DNA of 64,000 nucleotides from Klebsormidium nitens (GCA_000708835.1 DF236964.1:1-64000); one strand, 5' to 3'; shown: positions 1-12,633, counted from the stretch's first letter. Notes: a model not told the origin generated them from the letters alone. Numbers and translations are program-made.

Positions 1-2488
1 GCTGAACGACGAAGGACTGACGCGGGATGCCGGTTTTGTTCTGCGTTACGCGGAAAGTTATTAGCGCCTTCCCACTGTACAGCCGAGAGTAAATCTCGAC
101 CTCTGTAACGGCCCAAGAACAACGGCAGTGAAGCTGGTAGGGCTAATTGAGTCGGACAGTGCTGTATCAGTATCTACAGTGTACACTGTTGACACAATGT
201 CTTGGAAGTTGTCATCTGCTTTGGCAGTTCTCCTTTGGAAACTGCCAGAACATGCACAGCAACGGCGAAAAACAAAGGCGACTTTGAATTTTTATCTACC
301 TAAGTAATTGAAAGGCTGCCTTGAATGCAGGCATTGCAAATAGATATCCGCCAGCGGAAGCAGCTTGTAAGAAATGTGGTGCAAAGACTTAACGATGGCA
401 CTTATGTCGGCGCAGGTGGCATGCCCCGACAGAAGAGCCACAACTTAGAATTACGGAAGGAGACGCGGGGAAGACGCAATTGCGGGGCCGAGTTTTCCGA
501 ACCTTTCAAGTCGCATGCATTGTCATCAGTCACCAAGATCATTTTAGAACCCCTGTGGAACCAAATTAGGCTCACATGCGAGCGCTGTGTCTCTAACGAT
601 TTGTGATCAGAATGGTAAATGAGGACGAGCCGCACCGCTTCTCGGCAGGGTATGGCTGGCAAAGTGGGAGCGAGCCGCATCTGGACAAGCGAGCGGTGCA
701 TCCGCTTGCAGCAGTCACCGAGATGAGAGGTCAGCCGGAGCTCCCGAGAAACTGATTCCTTTGTGGCAAGCCGATCCAATATCAAAGTCGGACTTGGCCG
801 AAAGGTTGGTCAGCTTTCAGCGAGACTCGACCAATATGTTGGAGCAAGAAAAGGGAAACCAGCTTTGGTGGTGGATGGTTTCTCCAGCATTATGGGAAGT
901 CTTTTTAAAATGGCTCTGATTGAGCTATGTGTGTCAGACTTCATCGGTCGGCCCTGGCTGACAATCATTCCCCACAAGGCCTAGCCTAGTCTCCGCACAG
1001 TCTACCTGCTTAGCTTGAGTGGCTTCTTCACTTCAAAGTCATCGGTCGGCCCTGGCTGACAATCATTCCCCACAAGGCCTAGCCTAGTCTCCGCACAGTC
1101 TACCTGCTTAGCTTGAGTGGCTTCTTCACTTTTTCCATGGGACACCAAGCTCAAGCAACCTCATTGTCGAGTCTCTTTCAGCAATCATCAAAAGCTTCCT
1201 CTGACTTTGATTTTCTTGCGGCATCTCAGTCTGTCAAGAGTCTCCATTCCATAGCCCCTCACACTTGTATGGAGGCAAGGAGCGTTTCAGTGCACCACTC
1301 AGACCAGAGGACCGATGTGTGCAGCAAATGCAATACGCACTCAGAAAAGCTCTACTTCAGAATTGATTGGTGCACTTGCCCTTCTGATCATGCTTCTGTT
1401 GCTTCTGATCATGCTCTCTGTTGGTATTATCCATGGGGGAAGCGACATTGTTCTGAAACGACAACCTTACTCAAAATGCTCCTGCAAATTGTCCAATCCT
1501 GCGGTCCAAAGAAGGCTCACTTTGACCTGGAGGCCAAGGCTGTTCGCAAGAGACAGCCGATGCCCTTCCTTCGATGACACACTTTCATGTCGTAAGTACC
1601 CACTTAGTACTGTTAGACGCCCTGGTGTCAGCTGTTTAGCGCCTCGCGGGTCGATTCTGCTTCTAAAGCTTTTGCACTTGAAACCTGACCTGCACTGCAT
1701 GTGTTTCCTGCCAGCCCCCTGTATCCCCCAGAAGCACGGTCGCCAAGTCTGCACCCCCCCAACCAAGGAGTCGACAAGAAGGTGAGTTTCACTTACTTCT
1801 AAGTTTGCTGCTTCATTACTTAGAGAGCAGAGTTCCATGGGTTTAACACCGAAGTTCAGCTTGGTGCATCAGCTGAAAGCTTAGAGCTCGCACAACTCAG
1901 CAAATTGCAGAAGGCAACCAAAGCAGACACGAGTCAGGTGCAGCAACTTTCCGAGAGATTCAGTGTGCTTTACAATCTCGAATGTGTGATGCAGGAAGGG
2001 TTCCATTAGCACAGATGCGCAGGGCTTCTTATCATTGCAAGAGGCATTGACATTACCTGGTTATCGTTAGGACCCTTGTCTTCAAGTGAGACAGTTCCCT
2101 ATGTCAAATCCGTCAGAAGCATGTACACTCAACCGCCCTCACAGTACCTTTTACCTGATGCGTTATCCCCGGCTCATCTTTGAGCTCGATGACGTCATGT
2201 TGACCACCCGCTGACTCAATCTGGCCTCCTGCCATATCGTCTGTAGCAACCCCAACCCGAGCGCAGAGATCGACCAGCCAGCTACGCAGCACCTATGAAA
2301 GCTTCGCTAACGCTCACTTTCTGCTCAAGCTGACACCACACGATGACGTCAGACTGACTGCTCGGGTGCACTCAAAGCAGCGCCCCTCATCCGAGCGCGG
2401 CGGTCGGTGGCCCAGCTGATGCGGCACTCGCATTTAATTGTCCCAATAACGTCATGCTGACGTCACCTTGTCCTGGACTGGTATGCAG
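1..2488. other. no supported gene; left flank
   Basis: I see no exon here that I can support. Open frames exist but show no family motif and no consistent splice borders. The stretch holds a 98 bp tandem duplication (listed separately), a short duplicated tract around 1380-1415 built on the word cttctgatcatgct, and a cluster of TGACGTCA palindromes at 2190, 2344 and 2458. It may include the promoter and first exons of the plus-strand gene whose first recognised exon starts near 2489, because that exon has no in-frame ATG. Confidence 0.4.
941..1131. repeat. 98 bp tandem duplication
   Basis: A 93 bp block starting tcatcggtcggccctggctg at 941 recurs without visible change from 1039, giving two copies with a 98 bp period separated by a few bases. 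The near-perfect identity points to a recent local duplication. No gene is visible across it. Confidence 0.9.
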
Positions 2489-5400
2489 TCCCGCCGACTC
2501 GAGCGCCGCGGTCGACGGTCCAGCTGACGCGGCAGCTGGAAAGACTGACGGGCAGTTTCCGGACTCTTCCCGATGGCGTTGGCGCGTCCACAGTGATCGA
2601 GAGGGACAAAGCGGAGCTGCTGGAGCGACAGGAGGATCGGATCAGAAGTAAACTCTCACAATCTGCTTCGGTATCTGACCAGCCGGGATTCGCAAACCCG
2701 GACCGGTTAAAGAGGTTGGAGATCAACACACCCCGGCAGGCCTTGTGGCATTGGGGCCTGGACTACGCCTCCTCGGACTTCACACTGATGTCATGGCCGA
2801 TGTCCGGCCTCTCGCCGTTCTCGTTGCTGACGTCACCCCTGTCAAACCTCCGTTGCGCGGCTTGGTTGTGGCTGCTCTTCTTTCTCTGCTCGAGCGATGG
2901 GCGAGCATCTGTACTTCAGATGAGGGGCTGGTCATTCGGGAGCTGCAAAAAAAGCGACGGAACGGATTCAGATGTGAGTTGCAAACGTACTCTACAGAGA
3001 AATTTCTGTCCAATATATCAAAGCAATATACTGAGCAATCGCGCTCTTGTGAGAAAGGTACTGGGAGTGAGGATTCCAAGGGGAGAAGATGCGGAGCTTC
3101 GGCATCTTGTGCAAGACCAGTGCTGGTTTCCTTTTGGAGGCACACGATGTAGGAACGTAGGCTTAAGCGCACCACTTGCTGATAACAATAACTTCTTTCA
3201 TTACTTGATGCCTCGAAGGCGCGTCTTCACTTATTAAAATTGACAGAGGTGTGGAGCTCGTACGACGGCTCATGACACTGTGCGCGCCCCAATCCTAGGT
3301 TGTGAACTCAAATCCGAAGTAAATATCTAAGCATCTTTCTTGTGTTCAGAGTTCAACGCGCTCGGAGTTTTCAAGCCACACGTCAGCATCGTGCGCGCCC
3401 GGGCCATCTATCATGTGGAGCTCGCAAAGAGGTAAGCAGAAAGTTGACGTTAACAGTTCGTCACGTACCCTAAGAATCCGGACGGGAGCTTGAAGGAACC
3501 CAGGACGCTGTTCCCCAGCGGCACTCACAACTCAAATTGAGCAATTCGTTTCTGCTCGTTGTAAACAAAGTAGTGGTGTAAGGCTTGCAAGTGGAACCGG
3601 AAAAGGCGTTTGAGGACTCTAATCGTGTGACCCTAGCCTGCACGGTGGGATGAAACAAAAAAGTTAAGGCTACGAACGGAAAGGTCGGTAGGAAAGGATC
3701 ACCACACACTGGATATCCATCCCTCAACTTTCAACGGTCCCTAGGTGGACTGCGCACTGTGTCTCCAGGAGGATAACATAGTTAAGCAGATCCGCATGAA
3801 AGAAATTAGGAACGGCCTCGAGTTTCCAGCGACAATGTCCCGAATGAACTGTTTGGTTGTTCCAGCAACCCGCCTCCCTTGTTTGGATCGTCGAGAATAG
3901 TTCCTTCAATCAACTATCAATAATCGATGATCGACAACCATTGATCGATCATCAATCATCAATAACCGATAATACTACATCAACAATCAATATTCAACAA
4001 TTATTCATCAATCAACAACCATTATAATCAATGATCAATAACATCAAACCAGATTTCGTTCCGCTCCCGCAGGCTCAAGTTAAAGCAGTCACGCGACTCC
4101 GAAGCCGGAGCTCAAAGCGGAAAAGCAGGCTTCCGTTGTGGCTCCACCGCCTCCTCCCCCGGGCCTACACAACAAACTCGACAGGATCCTCAATGTGAGT
4201 ACCCCGGCTTTCTTTCTCTCAAATGGCAATTTAGAGTATAAAGTATAAAGTAAGGGTTGCAACCAATCCCGCACAAATTGAGGGTCTCCACGGTCGTCAA
4301 TCAAAGGCATAAGTTGTCAGGATTATTCGAAGAATGCCAGATTTATTACTCTGCTTGGAAGAAATTGCTTTTCGCGCACACAACTGTCACCGAAATACGA
4401 GGGTTCACGAAGAGGGCCTGGGCTGACGCGTCCGCTTGGGCGACTCCTTCGCACCAAAGAGACCACAAACGGTCGCCCTGCAGAACTGAGTGAGTTTATT
4501 TGCAGCAACCCGGGGAGAACGTGTAGTGCTCTGGTGCGTCGCCAATATAAGATTGCTCTGACGCCCTCTTTACTTATTCATGCATTCACCGCGGTCATCT
4601 ATTCCTTCTTCCTCAGGACGACACGCTTGCGTCACCTCCAAACGCGACGCTCTGGCTGACATCACAGCGCCGGCTCACGCGCCGCGCGACAATGCGGCGG
4701 CTGACGTAGCGGAAGACGGTGCTGACGTCACAGCCGTCGAAGTTGGACCTGCTGACGTCGGAGAGGACGCGGGCGCTTGCGGAGAAGGTGCACGGTAAGG
4801 TGTGCCAGCCTTTTCTAGCGTGTGACGTCAGCACTCGTAATCCGGGCGGTGCAAAGCCAGGACGAGAGCGCTTGGAGATATAAGCATACGCGACAGACGT
4901 CCGCGAATGTTTTTGGTCTGAATAAGGATCATTCTGAATTCTGACCACACCCAACTTTCGAATAGAAACCGGCAACTCTAGGTCGCAAACGGCGTGTCAG
5001 CTGGAATGCAAGACAAGGCGACGGTAGAGCTGGGTTTGATTGTCGCCACGACTGTCTATGTGGCAAGTGAATCTTTTCGGCGATCGGGGAAGGAGGCCTC
5101 GGATTGTTGAAGTTGCCTTTTGAGGCACCTTAGACTCAGTGCGTACGTCCGGACTGACCAGTTATATGTGGAAGGGGTATGCGAACCGGGGTTGTGCCAT
5201 GACAAGGCACATACTGATAGAATCCGATCGAAGTTCTTTCGCAATTGTTTATGATTTTTGGAGGCAAAAGAGGAGCAAGCTCGGTATAGCTCTCCGCCTT
5301 TAAGGGGGCGTCTACCCCATGTGGCTCGCGGCGACATCTAGATAACGGGCAGCAACTGCCCGTCACTACTCACGTGGCTTTCGCGAGCGACTGCGAAAGT

Positions 5401-7064
5401 CGAACTCATCGCCACTGGTCGCCGTGTGGGACTTGTCCAACAACGTTCTCTTTAAAACTTTCTCTTCTTGTAACGATCCACTTCGTATCGGAAGGCCCCA
5501 GAGTTCAACACACGGCATATGCGCAAATCCAGGTCATTGCAACTCAGCTGCAAGTCTACTTGTGCTGACAGTACCGCAAATTTCCGTGACGCAGAACAAA
5601 CGGAGGAGGCCGCGCGTTGGGCCAACGCCGAGATTGTGGCGCGCGTCCAAGCGACAGAGGGAGAGGTGTTGGCGCGCGTGGAAGCGACGCAGCTCGCGCG
5701 TTTCGTGCGCGGCTACCGGGCGGCGGCGGAAGAGGGTTTGGAGGGTTTGCATGGCGCGAGCGGGGCGGAAGCGGCGTCCGTTTGGCAAAACGGAAGGGTT
5801 ATGAGGGGTTTGGGAAGGGGAGGGCGGGTTAGGACGTTTAACCGGGGGTTTGCGAAGCGACGCGGAAGCGCTAGCGGGCATTCCTGCAGCGGGCGAACGG
5901 GAGACCGGACGGGCGAACGGAACGGAGAACGGAACGAAACCGAAAGATGCTGAGAAGAGTACAGGCGGGTCGCGGTCCAAAGTTCAAGTTCACGATTCGA
6001 AAAGAGCTCCTTGTCGCGGCAGAAAAGCGGCTCGCGAGGGCGACACGGAGAGAGGCGGGCGAGCCTCGGGCGTCGCTCTTCCAGGGAAGAAGAAGCTCTG
6101 CGAGTGGACGTGGCTGCTGACCTTATCGACCGCGCTGGAAAGGTGATTTTTCATGCTCTCAGATGGTCTTCTGATTGACATACCGGTGTCAATAGGCAGG
6201 CGTCTCGCGGAACGGTTTTGCGCGAGAGTTTGAGATCTACTTGTTCGCCACGTCAATGTCATTAAGACACTGTCAAGGGGTTGTACACAATTTGCCTGCT
6301 CGGGTTACTCTAGAAATATTCCGCTGAGTCATCGTCTTTAAATAAGTACTCGTTTGAAATCAGCAGTACCGTATTTGCGAGGATCAGGCATTGGCATCAT
6401 ATATGTGCTCCAAAGGCGGCTCTGCGGTTACTTCACGCTGTCAAAGACTTCGTGCTTGCTTTCTTTATTCGAAGGTCCAGAGAGAGAATTTCTACTTTCG
6501 AAATCAGATCACATCGGTATCCAGATGTTGGTTGTTCTGGAGAGTGCTGGCAGTACAAGCAAGAGTTGGGTTTCTGGAAGACCGGGAATCGTTCAGTCTC
6601 CAGCCTCGTGTATCCAATCCGACTAAATGCATGTTTACTAACGCTCTATACCTGTCATGTTCAACTGAAGCACGTGACTTGTTCGAGCGTCGCGTTGATT
6701 CAGAAGAATTCAAATGGGCCCTCGATTTTTGCGGATATTGCTGCAAACCGTTTCTCTCTTGCTGCAGCTTGCGAACAAAGAGGAGCAAGTGGCCGCGCTC
6801 CAGCGAAACCGGAAGGAAACGGAAGCCGGAACAAGCGGAACGCAACCGCCGTGCTATCGAGCTCGCACCGCGCAGGGCTGGGCGGCTTTGAAGAGCAGCC
6901 TCTTGTCCGCACGTCTGACCTTCGCGACGGAAAATGATTCCGCCGGAACAGTCGCAGAGGAGTCCGAACCCACTCCTTCTGCTGCTGAAAGCAGCGGAAT
7001 CGCCGGCGAGGGGCTTCTGGGGCGCCGGACGGCTTTGACACCAGAGAAAGTTTTGCGGACTTAG
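2489..7064 (+). CDS. hypothetical coiled-coil protein, multi-exon
   Basis: The family is not recognised. Exons that agree in phase are 2489-2647, 3350-3431, 4089-4194, about 4350-4489, 4617-4794, 5572 to about 5810, a segment ending at 6141, and the terminal exon 6768-7064 with stop TAG. The first joins the second to read RIRKFNALGVFKPHVSIVRA, and the third carries a proline run before LHNKLDRILN. The fifth is Ala/Asp-rich low complexity. The sixth is helical (ARWANAEIVARVQ). The last two join as DLIDRAGKLANKEEQVAAL, a heptad-like coiled coil. The protein is charged, helical and probably structural or scaffolding. The start codon lies upstream of 2489. The border between 5810 and 6141 is unresolved, because the sixth exon and the segment ending at 6141 share a frame but a stop at 5951 lies between them. 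That requires an intron I could not place. Confidence 0.5.
3908..4045. repeat. AT-rich (ATCA)n-like low-complexity tract
   Basis: A degenerate tract made of the words atca, caat and gatcaat over about 140 bp lies in the intron just before the exon at 4089 of the plus-strand coiled-coil gene. It contrasts with the balanced base composition around it. Confidence 0.8.
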
Positions 7065-8393
7065 AAGAGGACGTCGCGATCGGAGAAGGGTGAAACGAAG
7101 AGACGAAGTTGGAGCTGCTTGCGCGTATTGATGTATGCTTATTGCTGTGCGCGGTAAACGGACAGGATGGATTTGAGCACGACGTTGGGGGTATTGACTG
7201 ACAACAGTAGGAAAGAGAATGTTGCAGGAATGTTTCTTGTGTCGAACCAAGAGCGTCTACAACTTCTGGAAGTTAGGCGGCATAGCTTAAGCATATGAAG
7301 CATGCGTGCAATTTGATCAGCAAGCCTCTTTTGACAATATCCAAGTTTTGCCTTGATCGGTACGCCAATGCCTTCGCGTAACATCGTGCCAAAGTAGCTA
7401 TCAGCGCCATGGGTACGATCCTTCGTCTTCGTATCTTCACTTCGCCATTCTTTATCACAACCAATCTTTGCTCAACGACGTGTGACAACTGTGTATATTA
7501 ACAAGAGGGTAACACGCGTCGTTTATGTTTGCAACTGTAAGGCACATCGATCATTTTACGAGTGCTGGTCGTATGCGTCACCGTGCGCAGTACCAATTTA
7601 ATGTGCTGCAGTGTGAAACCCCCGTTTAGTACATGCGAGTTGCAGCGCCAATCGTCCCTCATTTCATAGAATATACTGTCGAGTGCGCCGAACCGGACTC
7701 TCGTCTTTGTTTACTAAGATGATTACGATCACGCACAAACCCGAAGATGCAAAATTGGCCTAGAGAGAGAAACGCGCGACATCCTCTATTGCAGTGTAAC
7801 AAAAGTGTCCTAGTTTCCCTAGCTCCACCCTAGCTGGATGTCGATCTGACGGTCGAAGTACTATGGTTCAACCTTAAGGTTACTTTCAACAAATATGGCA
7901 GGTGGGTAGCGTGAGATCCTAGCTTACTAGGGGTAAGTTACTAGGGTAAGTCACTACGGGTAAGTTACCCCTAGCTTCAACTTACTCAAGGGGCGTGTAT
8001 ATCATGTACTCAAACGGAGGCGCATGCTGATGAACAATGAATGGCAAACTTAAAACGGCACATGTGAACGCCATTCCAGAATACTTGACTCATCATATAT
8101 TTAGTGACAACATTATAACTCTACGTGAAAACTTTTAGAAACGCAAATTACTTCCAAAATTGTCCCTGTCCAACTTAACATCAACACGTCTAAGTAGAGT
8201 GGCGCTCTCAATTGGCAAAGCTTACTGACTACATTCGAGTTACAGGCAGAAGTCAACCAGTCGGAAGCTTATGAACTCACTGTGGGACTACCTATAGTTT
8301 GGGGGGATGTTGCGAACCTTGGAAGTCTTTTCCTGCTTGGGGTTTATGATTCGTCATCATGCCAGCTGGTGCCAATCCCGGGCCTCCTAATAC
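7065..8393. other. intergenic, no gene seen
   Basis: Between the end of the plus-strand coiled-coil gene and the stop codon of the minus-strand thioredoxin-like gene I see no supported exon. The two genes converge here, so the stretch should hold both 3' UTRs. At 7920-7985 there are four degenerate copies of gggtaagttac plus an inverted copy. Confidence 0.5.
7920..7985. repeat. short degenerate gggtaagttac repeats
   Basis: The word taagttactagggg and its variants recur four times within about 65 bp. The last is followed by cccctag, so the tract can also fold back on itself. No function is apparent. Confidence 0.6.
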
Positions 8394-10242
8394 TCAAACG
8401 AGTCGCTCGAGCAAGACTTCAAGGTCTTCCAGCAGGTTATCACCAATAGCGGATCCGTAGCGATCTCCGTTTTTGTATACGATGACCATAGGCACGTGAA
8501 CTACGTTGGCGAAGCTCACAATGTCCTGTGTACACAGTAGATCTAGTCAGCCACTTATGTGCTTTCAACTCTGAAGTAACACAGTGTCCCGTACGGCGTA
8601 GGAGAAGGAAGCATTCTCGAGAATCACTCACAGCAGAACGGTATTTTCTCGGACATTAGCTCGTCTTGGGATTCAGATGAGCCTAGGATGGTCTTTGAAA
8701 CGCAAGATCTTTCATCAAGAATTCTGAAAGACACGAGTTGAGAGTTGCTTTAGAGACCGCAAGACAGTCGCAAGTGTCACTTTCCGTTGTAACCTGTAAA
8801 CCTGTATAAGTGGGTAAGGTTACTCAGATCATCATTGGGGAAACAGGTTAGCAGGTATACGTCTTGAGTGTAAAACCCAACGGCCCACCTGAATCTGCGG
8901 TGCTTGTATCCTCCAGCCAACGTGAAGCAATCAACACTACGTTCTTGGGAGGATCATCATCGTCATAGGAAGGGCGAGCACTTACCCTCTCGGCATAGGC
9001 GTCGACATTGTAGAAGGCCATCCCGCGACCCGCGTAATGGTTGCACATTCCTTCGAAAACACTGTCAATATAACCACAGCCCTCGTCACACCCCGTGAAC
9101 AAGACCACCACCTGTAAGAAAGAAGCTTCAAATCATTGTGGACACAAGGGTGGAACGAGAGTGCCAAGTTGACGAAAGTGAGTGCAGTGCGCTTGCTTAA
9201 CCGACTCTCAAACCTGGCACTTTCAATCCAGAAGATATTTTGAATGCATGAGAGGCGTACGTCAAACTTGAGTGACGGTGTGGACTGGGTAACACCATCA
9301 GGGGTCAGGCTGAACCTTTTGTTTCCATGCATCCTGAGTGTGTGCACTTGCCTTCTTTTCTGTGCTGAGGACCTGTTTGTAGTTATCCAAGCCAGACAGC
9401 TCCTTAACGTCGCTCGCCCGTAGGTCCGGTGCACTGATGTTAAGCAAACTCTCAATGGCCTCCATAGCGTCTGTCAGCGCAGAGACAGCCTGGTTGGCAG
9501 CCGAAGCCAAGAGCCCTGTCAAGAAGGACACAACGTTTTGAAGGGGCCAGACCATACCGCGTTGCTTTATGAATCAAACAGACAAACATGATGTCACATG
9601 TCGATTCAAGACAATTTGCGTAGAAAACTCTTATCTCGCCTACTTGTATATCACTTTTGAACAGGGGTAAAATCCTGTCAAAGAGTAAATGCTGCATGCA
9701 GCTTCATTTGTAATCCTGTTTCAGGTGATCATTCGTATATGTCACACAATGCAAGCAACACCACGAAGAAAAGACAAGTGTGCATGCAAGTGTCACACAC
9801 TAACACCATCCCTCCTCAAAATTTCTGATATGCGGCCAGATGACCAGTAACCTATTAGATATAACAGATCGGGGCCATCAAAATCTCCATGCTTTTAAGC
9901 TGGGCATAACTGACATAACACTTCTGAAAGCTTGGACATGTTCATTGTAATCCATCCATGGCCCAATCCATCCAACGGAATGCCACTAGTGCAGTGCTAG
10001 AAATTTGTCAGGACCCAGTAAGGAAATGCAAACAGAGTCTGCCATTGATCAGCACATTAAGAACTTTAATCAGTAGTCTCTCCTCTCAGCTTTTGGCACA
10101 CTCACCGTCTGACCCTCCATTCAGCACCTTGCGCGGCGCACTCGCGGCTGTCGTGATGTCAAAGGCCTTCGTCAGCGTGCGCAAAGGCAGCAGTTGCCGC
10201 TGACAGCAGGAGGAGCGCGAGGAAGAAGCGCGCAGCAGCCAT
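8394..10242 (-). CDS. thioredoxin-like lumenal or secreted protein
   Basis: Four exons: 10106-10242, 9352-9515, 8986-9111 and 8394-8525 (stop TGA). Exons 2 to 4 join in frame and end in a thioredoxin fold. It begins VVVLFTGCDEGCGY, where the usual WCxxC is replaced by GCDEGC. It continues through FYNVDAYAER and VHVPMVIVYKNGDRYG, a cis-proline strand, and ends with a helix LLEDLEVLLERLV. Exon 2 encodes a helical segment ahead of the fold. Exon 1 starts with a clear signal peptide (ARFFLALLLLSAATAAFA), so targeting to the secretory pathway is likely. The signal peptide frame hits a stop after 27 codons. The sequence that fits exon 2 (KAFDITTAASAPRKVL) is in another frame, so exon 1 holds an apparent frameshift. 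The intron after exon 2 starts with GC (aag|gcaagt). The two-cysteine site could be redox active or structural. Confidence 0.7.
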
Positions 10243-10605
10243 GGCTGATTGATCGAGAGTCTTTGGAGGAGGCCGGTCGCTCAGGTCAGGAGGACCTTTG
10301 CAAATGGATGTGAAGGGATATGAGATTCGGTATAGGCGCTGGGAAGATCACTTTGCTTGAAGTACCGTATGGTACTGCCTATAGTAGGACCTAGTTACTT
10401 CTGCTGGGGTTCTGCTTCACCGAGCATCAAACTATCTTTGACAAATTCAGCTGGAATCCGTATCTCGATCACGCCACGAGGTAATGCCATCAATGTCATC
10501 ATTCATCTACTGACCTACTGCACTGAATCCTGATCTACTGATCTACCGATCTGCTGACGAATACACTGGCAGCCTGGGGCAAACCTAGCCGGCCGGGAAG
10601 GGACC

Positions 10606-11090
10606 CCGGCCGAATTGAGGCACCCCGCCGGCTGCTCAGCCGGCAGAAAGTGCTCACGCTTGCTGTGCCCATGGCCGGCCGCTAAAGCTAGGAACCGACT
10701 ACAGCGCCGGCAGGACCGAGACGGGCGTGGGAACTCGCTCTAGCTACTGGACCGCGTAGGCGATGCTAATGGACACAAGGACTTGAGTGGCCGTTGACTA
10801 GGCGTGTGAGTCGTGACTGAAGATTCATGTACCCCGACCAAACAAACCAAATATACTAACCTGAATAATCACGCGCTCCACACCCAACCAACCCAAATCA
10901 CCCGCCTAACCCCACCCGTCCCCCGGGCGCCTTTCTTAAGTCATACGGCTCTTAGGTCACACTTGCGTTACCAGCAGTGCTTGCCACGAACCGGTGTTTC
11001 AGCTGGACCTGGCCGGCAGAAATGACAGATCAACCGGTGCCGAAGGCACCCCACCGGCTCGACAGCCGGCAAAAAATGCTGAGCGAATAG
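10606..11090. repeat. diverged GC-rich direct repeat (two copies)
   Basis: A block near 10612-10665 reading ggcaccccgccggct, then cagccggcagaaagtgctc, recurs near 11040-11085 as ggcaccccaccggct, then cagccggcaaaaaatgct. Further cagccggtagaaatg words follow near 11125-11165. These look like remnants of a dispersed GC-rich repeat. I see no transposase frame or target-site duplication. Confidence 0.55.
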
Positions 11091-12529
11091 GCAAAACCGG
11101 CGCCCGGTGCTTCAGCCTGTGTTGCCAGCCGGTAGAAATGTAGGAGGGCCGGTAGACAGCCGGCACCGGTGAAAGTTGGTGGCAAGCCCTGGTTACCAGA
11201 GTGGAGTACCGTACCGGTAGTCGCCAGACTCCAGAGTCTCGAGTCGGTTGTATGGAACCTGCAGCACGCGCCAGAGATTTGGACTTGAGTCGGTTGTTTC
11301 CAGAAATTCGTTGCATTTACTGCTTCAATGATTGCCGCAGTGCCGGGCGCCTTGGCGGCCGCGGGGACCCGGCCGCGCAGCCGGCCCGGGCTCACCGACC
11401 GACGCGCGAATCGACTGAGAGATTGGCGAGGAGCGGCCGCGCCGCCAAGCTTTGTGCCTAACTTGTGCTTGCATTGTCCATTGCATGATAGAGCTACAAG
11501 TATGTACTACAAGGGCCGACGCATTTGTGGCGAATTCTTTCAATCTCAACCGAATAAAATTTGAAGCTGCTAACAGCCAGCCTCGGCAACCGTACCATTA
11601 ATTGCCATTTGCATGACTCCAGTACTAGCACTTACTTGCCTCAAAAAAAATTCGATAACGTGTCCACTGCCATAGGAAGCAAAATTAATTCTTTTGAGGT
11701 GCTATATTTTCTTTCCAGGTGCCGGCCATTGGTGGTGTTCCAGGTGTCTTATTCCAGCTGGAAATGACCTCCTTCAAATCACTTGAATATATAGCCTGCC
11801 ATAAAGCTAGCCACTCGGGCGAACGGTTCAAGATCTAAGACAAGTATGCACCGTACTATCATGATCAATTCGTCCTGTACCGAAGTCGATGATCAATACA
11901 AGGCCCTAGAAATATCTTGGGGCATGAGAAGCCGGCCCAAGACAATTGAAAAGGGGACTCGGTTTGCATATCACGCTCACTGCCAACACGTGATGCCTGA
12001 GAGGTCCATAATATAAAACTTCGTCTGATTTCAACCTCCCAATAATTGGTGACATGCTTCGACTTAAGTAAGGCAATTGCGACTGCCGACACGGCCTCTG
12101 CAGCGTGCATAAAACTCGTCGATTGCATCCGACGAACATGTAGCAAGGACTACCCTCTGATGGCTTGATGGAACGCACAAAGACTCCTCTCAATGTGCCA
12201 GGGTTTGCGGGCTCCCTGGGCCTCAGTGCGAGTGACTACTCTGTCCGGCCGAGAGCCGGTTCATGTTGCTAGAGCTACCAAACTTCATAAGCGTAATTGG
12301 ACTGAACGAAAAGTTACATGACTGCGCCGACGCCTACACTTTCGCGAGCAAATTTCACTAGTGACCAGCATTTAATAGATTGCGGCCGACGGCGTCTCTG
12401 ACGGCTTCAGGGGCCTACGTTTATAAGCGTCACACGTGTTCTTCCTACCAAAACCAAGCGTGCTTAAATCTCAAAGCCGCAATTTTACATCGTTAACCAG
12501 TGACTGACAGCGTGTCCTCCCTGCCGATA

Positions 12530-12573
12530 CCAAACCTTCAGCCATAAGTTGGGTCTTATGGCTGAAGGTTTGG
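12530..12573. repeat. perfect 19 bp inverted repeat with 6 nt loop
   Basis: The arm ccaaaccttcagccataag at 12530-12548 is followed by ttgggt and then its exact reverse complement at 12555-12573. It lies about 60 bp beyond the cyclase stop codon at 12634, on the 3' side of that minus-strand gene. It could be a hairpin in the cyclase 3' UTR or a palindromic remnant of a mobile element. The arms are too short for a typical plant miRNA precursor. Confidence 0.9.
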
Positions 12574-12633
12574 GATGACTGACACCGACGGAAGTCATTG
12601 ATCGATTACTATGCCGCTGACGTCAGCGCGACG

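Larger units (their letters stand above)
10243..12633. other. intergenic, no gene seen
   Basis: This 2.4 kb gap lies between the start of the thioredoxin-like gene and the stop of the cyclase gene. It should hold the promoter of the first and the 3' UTR of the second. It contains two diverged copies of a GC-rich block and a perfect hairpin, listed separately. A TGACGTCA palindrome sits at 12618, in the cyclase 3' UTR. I support no exon. Confidence 0.5.

Noticed and set aside
2826-2973. A coding-looking segment (SLLERWASICTSDEGLVIRE) with a donor at 2974
   Set aside because: Joining it to the next exon creates a stop codon, while the exon ending at 2647 joins 3350 cleanly. It may be chance or an alternative exon.
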